This document shows positions 1-5,391 of a DNA stretch of 7,514 nucleotides, piece by piece. The DNA is from DASZXJ01 sp035545895 (GTDB lineage: Bacteria > Planctomycetota > Phycisphaerae > Tepidisphaerales > Tepidisphaeraceae): positions 1 through 7,514 of the forward strand of contig DASZXJ010000233.1 in assembly GCA_035545895.1 (NCBI GenBank), in the 5' to 3' direction. Under the pieces are notes generated by a model, which made no database searches, was not told where the DNA came from, and worked only from the letters and a program-made list of their open reading frames with translations. The position numbers and the translations under genes are program-made. Each line of letters starts with the position of its first letter. Positions within the stretch are counted from its first letter, which is position 1.

Positions 1-607
1 AATGTCGCAACATGCGCGGCATGCCCTGGCGTTGCCAGACGATTTCCGCGCCATGCCCGGCGAGCACCACCATCGGGCGGTCGCTGGCGGCCTTGTTGGC
101 GCGAGCTGAAACGCTCGCCAGCGCCAATGTCGTCGGGGTCACCGCGACAATGGTCAGGCCTGCCGCTTCGGCTATTTGTGTGACGCGGTCGAGTTGTTTT
201 TTCAACATCGCGACGAGCAGCACGTTGCCGGGCCTGTTGGCTTGATGTTCACCGGCAAAATCGAAAACCACTTCGCCGGAGTCGGCCAGTGAAAGTCGCT
301 CGGCCTGCAATCGCAGCATGGAGCGCATCTGCTCTTTTGAAGCCGGCGGCACATCCTTTTCCACCGCCATCAGCCATTTGGCGGGAACACCCACAACCAC
401 GCGAGACGCCGAAAAACCTTTCTGTTTTAGAAATCCCGCCAGCGCGTTGCCCACCGCTTCAGGTTTGTCGATCGAAACATCAGCAGGCAGCGTAAAGATG
501 GCAGCCTGACTGCCCTGGCCGGCGTCCGATTTGCCGCCCACCTGGGCGACAGCGATCGTACGATCTGCCAGTGCAATTCCAAGAACATTTGAAGAGCCAA
601 GTTTCAC
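1..607 (-). CDS. gspL: GspL/PilM-like actin-fold inner-membrane platform protein (N-terminal part, 3' end outside window)
   Basis: The first 202 codons of a gene read leftward from a GTG at 607-605, which overlaps the gspK stop as GTGA. No stop occurs before the window edge. The fold follows the cytoplasmic actin-like domain of PilM/GspL: an N-terminal strand-turn-strand (VLGIALADRTIAVAQV, residues 8-23); then VVVGVPAKWLM (70-80) and a helix with MLRLQAERLSL (97-107), matching the PilM 'P...E...A.R.EAE' region; then VLLVAMLKKQLDRV (129-142) and AEAAGLTIVAVTPTTLAL (147-164), a typical PilM block. In the T2SS, GspL recruits the ATPase GspE to the inner membrane and pairs with GspM. The expected transmembrane helix and periplasmic domain would lie beyond the left edge. 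The nucleotide-binding motifs look degenerate (GIALADR instead of a DIGTSS-like loop; LAGHGAEIV instead of DIGxxxT), which favours a GspL-type scaffold over an active ATPase. The assignment rests on these motifs and the position after gspK; a pilM label is the alternative. Confidence 0.7.
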   Translation of the reverse strand, partial: MKLGSSNVLGIALADRTIAVAQVGGKSDAGQGSQAAIFTLPADVSIDKPEAVGNALAGFLKQKGFSASRVVVGVPAKWLMAVEKDVPPASKEQMRSMLRLQAERLSLADSGEVVFDFAGEHQANRPGNVLLVAMLKKQLDRVTQIAEAAGLTIVAVTPTTLALASVSARANKAASDRPMVVLAGHGAEIVWQRQGMPRMLRH

Positions 608-1863
608 GGACGCGTGCCTCCGTTCGATGTAGAACCAAATATCGCATTCGCCTGCGGCTTCTGTCCGGCGCGGATATCCTTCAAAATCTGCGGATCCAGC
701 GGCCAGCCCTGATCGGTCATATCTTTGCGGGAGATGATCGAAAGCGTACCCGAAGCAATATTTTGAGTATCAAAAACAACCTGCACCCGCCGAAACGCGC
801 GACCATTGCCGCTGATCGCAAGAATGTCGGCGGAATAGCGAAGCGAGCTGCCTGTAACGTATTGCTGAATGGTATTGTAATTCGCCACCGCCGCTTGCAA
901 CCACGTGATATCCGATGGGTCATCCAGCACCTGCTGTTGACGTGTTGAGATAATCGTTGATACGTCTGTATCACTCAGGCCATATGCTTCCAGTCCGTAA
1001 AGCACAGATGCTGGAGCAGTGTTGACGTTGATCCGACCCCGTAACGGCTGAGCAGGATCATCGGGATTTGGCGAATAGCTGTTGACCGTAAATAGGTCGT
1101 ACCAGCCTCGTGAATATCCTGATGCATTGGCGCTGTTCGGCGCATTATTTGCGGTAGCCGTTATGCCGGAACTCACTCCGATCGGCGTGCCGGTTCCATC
1201 GCCATAAAGCATTTCATGTGTAATGCCGCGCACCATCGACAGTTCTTCAACGGCTTCGTAGGGTCTATTTTTTGCGTAATAACCATCGGCAAGCGTCGAG
1301 TAATAGGAAGTCTCCGCCCCGATAGTGTTGGCAGGATCTTCGCCGGGGTCATTCCAATCGACGATGGCAGCCGCAACGTCATCAGTCATGCCCGGCACGG
1401 ATAACGTCAACTGGGTTGAGAAGATTTGCTGATTTTGTTCATCGATTACAGTGTTCGCCGAGTAATTGAGATCAATTTTTGAACATTCATCGACAAACCC
1501 ATAAACCGGCAGCGAATCATCGTCGTAATTGGGTCGAATGACGCAGAACCAGCCTTCGCCGCACGGTACCCAGGCGAAATAGTCCTCGGGAAAATCATCC
1601 TGATTGAAGACGTATTGAGCGCCGCCGAAATTGATGCTCGCCGAGGTCAGCAGCGCCTTGCAATATTGTTCGCCGCCGCGTTCGATGGTGTCGGCCTGGG
1701 CGATGGCTGCCTGGTTGGCGGAGGCGACCGCCTCCACCGCCATTTTACGGCAGAGCACCAGTACGACTGCAGCCAGCGTAAAACAGATGGCCATGGTCGT
1801 GATCAGGATCGTCCCGCGACGAGCCTGATACTTGCAACCGAATTGTGCGGATCGCACTTTCAT
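604..1863 (-). CDS. gspK: GspK, large minor pseudopilin of the type II secretion system
   Basis: This 419-residue protein is predicted to cap the pseudopilus tip together with GspI and GspJ. The N-terminus is a basic leader ending ARRG (residues 14-17), followed by a hydrophobic helix (about 18-38) beginning TILIT. Position +5 of the mature protein is Thr, not Glu; GspK is the pseudopilin known to lack Glu5. Two hallmark GspK segments are visible: VPGMTDDVAAAIVDWND (156-172), in the SAM-like alpha domain, with the acidic DPGED beside it; and RPYEAVEELSMVRGI (200-214), running into MLYGDGTG. A second helix-hairpin-like block follows at INVNTAPASVLYGL (278-291). At 419 residues it is longer than proteobacterial GspK (roughly 300-330), with an Asn/Ser/Gly-rich insert at about 225-270. 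The ATG start lies 6 nt after the gspJ stop with no clear Shine-Dalgarno, so coupling to gspJ translation is likely. The stop overlaps gspL. The identification is firm. Confidence 0.93.
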   Translation of the reverse strand: MKVRSAQFGCKYQARRGTILITTMAICFTLAAVVLVLCRKMAVEAVASANQAAIAQADTIERGGEQYCKALLTSASINFGGAQYVFNQDDFPEDYFAWVPCGEGWFCVIRPNYDDDSLPVYGFVDECSKIDLNYSANTVIDEQNQQIFSTQLTLSVPGMTDDVAAAIVDWNDPGEDPANTIGAETSYYSTLADGYYAKNRPYEAVEELSMVRGITHEMLYGDGTGTPIGVSSGITATANNAPNSANASGYSRGWYDLFTVNSYSPNPDDPAQPLRGRINVNTAPASVLYGLEAYGLSDTDVSTIISTRQQQVLDDPSDITWLQAAVANYNTIQQYVTGSSLRYSADILAISGNGRAFRRVQVVFDTQNIASGTLSIISRKDMTDQGWPLDPQILKDIRAGQKPQANAIFGSTSNGGTRP

Positions 1864-1869
1864 GATTCA

Positions 1870-2610
1870 CTATGGCTGAAACGCCTGCGACGCATCGACC
1901 GCTTCGGCGGCGGGTATCTGAACGATTCTCGTAATCCGATACGTATCCGGATCCTCGCCCGGCAGGTTTACGCCCGGCACATGCAACACAATTTCAAACT
2001 GCACAAATGATGGAATCACGGGTGACCCATCGGCATTCTGCACTGCGGTGGTTGTTGAATCCCAGTTGCTGTACCAGTTCTGGTTATAGCCATCCATGTA
2101 GGACACGCTGAACGCTTTCACATCCTTGCAGAGCACTTCGACATCTGGATCGACGGTCGTCATCGAAAGCACGTTTCGAGTGACCTGTCTGACCAACTGC
2201 GGTGGATTGGCGCTGGTGTCTAGCGTGATATCCACCTGGCGAATACCTTCGGACAGCGGAATGTCAGGCGTGCCATCGCTGCCATTGGTGCTGAAGATGA
2301 TTTCATCCGCAGTACCGCCGCTGCTGATGCCGGTGAACGCGCCTCGGACAAACAACGCGGTTCCGCCGTTGTTGATTGCATTGCTGGATTCAATATCCGG
2401 CCTAACGACCGAATCGAGATCTCTGGCGATGACATCCGCGGCAATCCCTGCAGCCCGCACGGGTACAATCGCCCGTTCTGCGCTGCGCTTGGCTCGATAC
2501 GCAACATTCAGCGTGGAATACAACGACCCCGCGAGCAGCGCCACCATCATCATGGAGACGATCAGCTCGATGAGCGTAAATCCGCGAGATTGGTTGGGTC
2601 GAATCTTCAT
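1870..2610 (-). CDS. gspJ: GspJ, minor pseudopilin of the type II secretion system
   Basis: A 246-residue type IV prepilin-like protein. The leader is MKIRPNQSRG and cleavage is expected after Gly10, leaving FTLIELIVSM with the conserved Glu at mature position +5 (residue 15). The hydrophobic helix spans about residues 11-30. The following region, ADVIARDLDSVVRPD (58-72), resembles the conserved 'D...L....R' helix of GspJ, and the rest is predicted beta-rich periplasmic domain. GspJ forms the pseudopilus tip with GspI and GspK. The ATG at 2610-2608 overlaps the gspI stop as ATGA, which both supports this start and implies translational coupling. The position between gspI and gspK agrees with the universal T2SS order. 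Family membership is secure; the J assignment rests on length, position and the helix after the membrane segment. Confidence 0.92.
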   Translation of the reverse strand: MKIRPNQSRGFTLIELIVSMMMVALLAGSLYSTLNVAYRAKRSAERAIVPVRAAGIAADVIARDLDSVVRPDIESSNAINNGGTALFVRGAFTGISSGGTADEIIFSTNGSDGTPDIPLSEGIRQVDITLDTSANPPQLVRQVTRNVLSMTTVDPDVEVLCKDVKAFSVSYMDGYNQNWYSNWDSTTTAVQNADGSPVIPSFVQFEIVLHVPGVNLPGEDPDTYRITRIVQIPAAEAVDASQAFQP

Positions 2611-3026
2611 GTTACAAGAGGATCGGCCACCATCGTTGTTAAATCCATCGTTCGCTGTTGTCCGCGCTCGTTCCAGATGACGGTGAGCGTCACGGTCGTG
2701 AGCAATAGATCACTGTCATAAGTCTGCGTGGACCGATACGTGTAATCCGGCCAGGCCGGGCCGAAGTCGCCGGAATCCGAGACACTCATCGATTGAGTAT
2801 TCATCAGACTGGCGACGATTTCGTTGAGCTTGCTTTGTCCGAGCGTGGATGCTTCAGCCGCGTGCCGAGCATACGATGCCGCCGCGATCGAAATGGAAAT
2901 ACCGCGCATCGCTACGGGCAGCACGATGCCCATCAGGCCCATCGTCACCAGCACTTCGATCAGCGTGAAAGCGCTGCGCGACGTGCGGCGGGAAAGCGTT
3001 CGAGGTTTTCGTCCTGCGATGCTCAT
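2607..3026 (-). CDS. gspI: GspI, minor pseudopilin of the type II secretion system
   Basis: A 139-residue prepilin-like protein with a long basic leader (19 residues, many Arg/Lys/Ser) ending RSA, then FTLIEVLVTMG with Glu24 as mature Glu5. The residue before the cleavage point is Ala19 rather than the usual Gly, which prepilin peptidases generally tolerate less well. Behind the hydrophobic helix, AAEASTLGQSKLNEIVASL (41-59) matches the GspI 'A..LA..KL.E' helix, and the C-terminal part, with VTLTVIWNERGQ, resembles the GspI beta strand 'V.V.W...G'. In the T2SS, GspI nucleates tip assembly and binds GspJ. Both ends overlap neighbours as ATGA (gspH stop with this start; this stop with the gspJ start). 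The length is normal for the family. Confidence 0.92.
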   Translation of the reverse strand: MSIAGRKPRTLSRRTSRSAFTLIEVLVTMGLMGIVLPVAMRGISISIAAASYARHAAEASTLGQSKLNEIVASLMNTQSMSVSDSGDFGPAWPDYTYRSTQTYDSDLLLTTVTLTVIWNERGQQRTMDLTTMVADPLVT

Positions 3027-3640
3027 TGGGTCTGTCCGGTCACCACGTGAAAACTTTCGGTCGGCGTGGTGGACTCAATTACCACTGTATATTCGAGCGA
3101 ATTTCTCAAAGTGAGCGTGGCCGGCTGCGTTCGGCCTGTGGGATAAAAGTCGATGCTGTTGGCCGCGCTGTTCTGGGCGGCACTGGCAACGGCAGCTTTC
3201 CTCAACTCAAACTGCACTCCCTCGGGCATCTTATACTTCGCGCCAAAACTATCGTTGACTTCCAGGAAATTGCTGGCATCGGAATACCCGCTGCCCTGCT
3301 GCACGCTCAGCCAGAAATGCGGAGGCGCGGCGTTATCAAACTCCACCCGATACGTCGTCGCCTGCGTCACCGCGTGCGACTGGGCGTAGCGCATCAGCAT
3401 GAGAATCTGGTCGGCTGTGTTGGTCATATCCGCACCATGACTCCATCCGCGTAACCGAGGCGCTGCGACCGCCATCACAATGCAGGCGATCATCATCACG
3501 AGCACCAGCTCAAGGAGCGTGAAGCCGGATCGCATTGCGGATTTTCGATTGCGAATTTCGAATCGATTTATTCCGCAATCCGCATTTCGCATTCCGCAAT
3601 CGCTCGAAGTTGGTTCAACAGTCTGCGTCATGAAGATCAT
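3023..3640 (-). CDS. gspH: GspH, minor pseudopilin with an extended, repeat-derived leader
   Basis: A 205-residue FimT/GspH-type pseudopilin. The mature part begins FTLLELVLVMM after Gly39 (cleavage motif RSG|F) and carries Glu44 as mature Glu5. The helix continues through AAPRLRGWSHGADMTNTADQ, and MLMRYAQSHAVTQATTYRV (about 79-97) fits the GspH 'AR.EAv..' block. I chose the ATG at 3640-3638 because it makes an ATGA overlap with the gspG stop, exactly as at the next two junctions. The leader is then 39 residues, much longer than the usual 5-15, because residues 13-35 are encoded by a short interspersed repeat (SSDCGMRNADCGI and onward). The alternatives are an ATG at 3631 and an ATG at 3535, which would give a four-residue leader MRSG but has no Shine-Dalgarno. 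The gene lies between gspG and gspI as expected. Family assignment is firm; the start is less so. Confidence 0.88.
   Translation of the reverse strand: MIFMTQTVEPTSSDCGMRNADCGINRFEIRNRKSAMRSGFTLLELVLVMMIACIVMAVAAPRLRGWSHGADMTNTADQILMLMRYAQSHAVTQATTYRVEFDNAAPPHFWLSVQQGSGYSDASNFLEVNDSFGAKYKMPEGVQFELRKAAVASAAQNSAANSIDFYPTGRTQPATLTLRNSLEYTVVIESTTPTESFHVVTGQTQ
3534..3600 (-). repeat. Short interspersed repeat with inverted ends inside the gspH leader
   Basis: On the plus strand this 67-bp segment begins ATTGCGGA (3534-3541) and ends TCCGCAAT (3593-3600), perfect 8-bp inverted ends, with further partly complementary sequence between them, so either strand could fold into an imperfect hairpin. Read on the minus strand it is built of short variants of GATTGCGGAAT and GCGAAATGCGG: GATTGCGGAAT occurs twice, 21 bp apart. 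It translates to CGMRNADCGI-type peptide. I recall similar 'CGMRNAE' peptide repeats at many annotated N-termini in planctomycete and related genomes; that is memory, not a search. It stays open in the gspH frame and joins the coding sequence just before the cleavage site. Confidence 0.75.
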
Positions 3641-4059
3641 TGATCCCAATTCGTAATGTCGTCGTTGCCTTCCTGACCGTCGGGACCGTAGGAATACAGG
3701 TCATAGCCGCCCTGCTTGTGGGCGCCGGGGTATTGATAGTTGTAAGGATGTCCCCATGGGTCCATCGGAAGCGTGTTCTTGCTCATGTATGGGCCATGCC
3801 AGGTCATCAGGCCCGATGGAGCGGCGATCAGTGCGCCGAGTCCTTCGTCGGCGGAGGGATATCGGCCGTTGTCGATTTCGAAGGCGTCGAGTCCGGTCTC
3901 CATAGCCTTGATGTCGGTCAGCGCCGCGGTTTCGCGCGCCTGCTTGGACCGGCCAGCGAACTTGGGCACCACCACCGCCGCCAGCACAACCAGAATCACC
4001 ATGACCAGCAACAGCTCAATGAGCGTGAATGCGTGTCGTTGTCTTGAATAGCGCTTCAT
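3637..4059 (-). CDS. gspG: GspG, major pseudopilin of the type II secretion system
   Basis: A 140-residue major pseudopilin, the subunit that polymerises into the periplasmic pseudopilus that pushes substrates through the outer-membrane secretin. The leader MKRYSRQRHA ends in Ala, then FTLIELLLVMV with Glu15 as mature Glu5 and a hydrophobic helix to about residue 31. The diagnostic GspG core follows: PKFAGRSKQARETAALTDI, then LDAFEIDNGRYPSADEGLGAL (58-78). Next come DPWGHPYNYQYPG (100-112) and the C-terminal acidic loop SYGPDGQEGNDDITNW (123-138), which in characterised GspG proteins binds calcium. I chose the ATG at 4059-4057 because AAAGGA lies six bases upstream. An in-frame ATG at 4074 and a TTG at 4086 would add 5 or 9 residues without such a site. 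The stop overlaps gspH. The roughly 100-nt spacer before the gene is the largest gap inside the operon. Confidence 0.96.
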   Translation of the reverse strand: MKRYSRQRHAFTLIELLLVMVILVVLAAVVVPKFAGRSKQARETAALTDIKAMETGLDAFEIDNGRYPSADEGLGALIAAPSGLMTWHGPYMSKNTLPMDPWGHPYNYQYPGAHKQGGYDLYSYGPDGQEGNDDITNWDQ

Positions 4060-4065
4060 TGCATT

Positions 4066-4071
4066 TCCTTT
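4066..4071 (-). promoter_or_regulatory. Shine-Dalgarno of gspG
   Basis: On the minus strand AAAGGA is followed by six bases (AATGCA) and the ATG at 4059. It is one of the two clear ribosome binding sites in the operon and decides the gspG start against the upstream in-frame ATG and TTG. A strong site here fits the need for much more GspG than minor pseudopilins. Confidence 0.7.
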
Positions 4072-4119
4072 CATTTCGCACTTCAAATTTTGTTATTAAT
4101 GTTGAGTCCATGCAGCGGA

Positions 4120-4140
4120 GATTTCGGATATCGCGAAATC
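4120..4140 (-). other. Hairpin in the gspF-gspG spacer
   Basis: GATTTCG and CGAAATC form a perfect 7-bp inverted repeat around a 7-base loop containing GATATC, lying 21 nt past the gspF stop and about 60 nt before the gspG start. There is no T-run directly after it on the minus strand, so it is not a convincing terminator. A role in mRNA processing or in protecting the gspG message is inference. The rest of the 4060-4161 spacer shows no clear promoter. Confidence 0.4.
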
Positions 4141-4161
4141 GCCACAACACGGCTCGACATA

Positions 4162-5391
4162 TCAATGCACCACGTCCTGCAAGGTCAGAATCGGCAGCAG
4201 CATCGCCACCACCACCACGCCGATCACCACTGCGGTCAGAAACAGCATCAACGGCTCTGCCAGCGAAACCAGCATGCGCAGATTGCGATCCAGTTCGGCT
4301 TCGTAGGTGACGGAGAGTCGTTGTAATTCCTTGTCGAGTCGGCCGGTTTCTTCAGCAATGGCGACCATCTCCACCACCGAAGGCGGAAAGAGAATGGGAG
4401 TCGCCGCCAGGCTGCGCGAAAGCGGCGCGCCTCGCTGTACTTCTTCAACCGCGTGTGACACCGCATCGGAAAGAGTCTGATTGCCCAGCGATTCCTTGGC
4501 GGTCTTGAGTGAGGAAACCAGTGGCACACCAGCGCCAACCAGGGTTCCAAGCATTCGGCAGAATCTCACGAGCGCGAATCGCGCACTGACCTGTCCAAGT
4601 GCGGGTGTCTTAAGAACGGCCTGTTCGAATATTCGACGCCCCTTTTCGCTGGTCATTGCCTTGCGTCCCAGCACCACACCAACAACGATCGCAATCGCAA
4701 CCATCCAGCCATAATGGATCAGGATGTTGCTGACCATCACCACCACTTGAGTGAGGTAGGGCAGCTTGGCGCCGAAGTCGGCGAAGATTCCGGAAAATTT
4801 TGGAATGAAGAATGTCAGCAGGAAGGTCAGCACACACGCAGCGAACACGCCCAGCACGACTGGATAAACCAGTGCGGCTTTGACCTTGCCTTTCAGATCG
4901 GCTTCGCGTGTTCGGAAGTCTGCGATCTGCTGAAGCACGACGTGCAAAAATCCGCCTGCCTCACCAGCGCGAACCATGGCGACATAAACGGTTGAAAACG
5001 TTTTTGGCCACTTGTTCAGCGCATCGGCCAGTGATTCGCCACCAACCACATCTTCGTGAATCTTGTTCCAGACGTTTTTCGCACCGGGATGCGCGGCTTC
5101 GCGGCGAAGCAAGTGCAACGCCTTGGAAAGCGGCAACCCCGCGCCAAGCAGATTCGCCAGCTCACGGGTGAACGATTCCAGCGCCGCCTGCGGCACGCGC
5201 GTGGTTGTTGTGTTGCGGGAGAACAAGCTTTTGGTCGCGCCATTGGCGCCGGCGGCTTGTTCCTGAACGGTCAGCGGCGACAGACCACGACTAAGAACCT
5301 GATCCATCGCGGACGAGCGGCTTTCGGCCGGCACCGTTCCGGTGGTCCGTTTACCCGAACGATCAAGAGCTGTGTAGGTAAAAACCGCCAT
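4162..5391 (-). CDS. gspF: GspF, inner-membrane platform protein of the type II secretion system
   Basis: A 409-residue polytopic protein, the normal length for GspF/PilC. It opens with MAVFTYTALDRSGKRTTGTV, the typical GspF start, followed by AMDQVLSRGLSPL. The two repeated T2SSF domains are visible: domain 1 at about 72-195 (FTRELANLLGAGLPLSKAL, then MVRAGEAGGFL at 139-149) and domain 2 at about 274-396 (FCRMLGTLVGAGVPLVSSL, then MVAIAEETGRLDKEL at 342-356). The LLGAGLPL / LVGAGVPL pair shows the internal duplication. Hydrophobic segments lie at about 171-196, 214-241 and 375-401. GspF sits at the centre of the inner-membrane platform and is thought to couple ATP hydrolysis by GspE to pseudopilin addition. 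The ATG overlaps the gspE stop by one base (TAATG), so translation is probably coupled. Nothing is missing. Confidence 0.97.
   Translation of the reverse strand: MAVFTYTALDRSGKRTTGTVPAESRSSAMDQVLSRGLSPLTVQEQAAGANGATKSLFSRNTTTTRVPQAALESFTRELANLLGAGLPLSKALHLLRREAAHPGAKNVWNKIHEDVVGGESLADALNKWPKTFSTVYVAMVRAGEAGGFLHVVLQQIADFRTREADLKGKVKAALVYPVVLGVFAACVLTFLLTFFIPKFSGIFADFGAKLPYLTQVVVMVSNILIHYGWMVAIAIVVGVVLGRKAMTSEKGRRIFEQAVLKTPALGQVSARFALVRFCRMLGTLVGAGVPLVSSLKTAKESLGNQTLSDAVSHAVEEVQRGAPLSRSLAATPILFPPSVVEMVAIAEETGRLDKELQRLSVTYEAELDRNLRMLVSLAEPLMLFLTAVVIGVVVVAMLLPILTLQDVVH

Noticed and set aside
12..509. Plus-strand open frames opposite the gspL-like gene
   Set aside because: Short, overlapping each other and antisense to a continuous 202-codon PilM/GspL-like frame.
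1615..2010. A 131-codon plus-strand open frame across the gspJ-gspK junction
   Set aside because: Crosses two supported genes on the other strand and shows no domain; treated as chance.
2126..2680. A 184-codon plus-strand open frame opposite gspJ and the end of gspI
   Set aside because: Low-complexity Ser/Thr/Ile-rich shadow of well-supported pseudopilin genes; no start signal or homology recognised.
3534..3600. CRISPR-like or tandem repeat array
   Set aside because: Only short irregular variants within 67 bp, with no spacers of regular length and no cas genes; it fits an interspersed palindromic repeat.
4080..4110. AT-rich TTATTAATG stretch as an internal promoter for gspG
   Set aside because: A TAATAA-like -10 can be drawn on the minus strand but no acceptable -35 lies 16-18 bases upstream.
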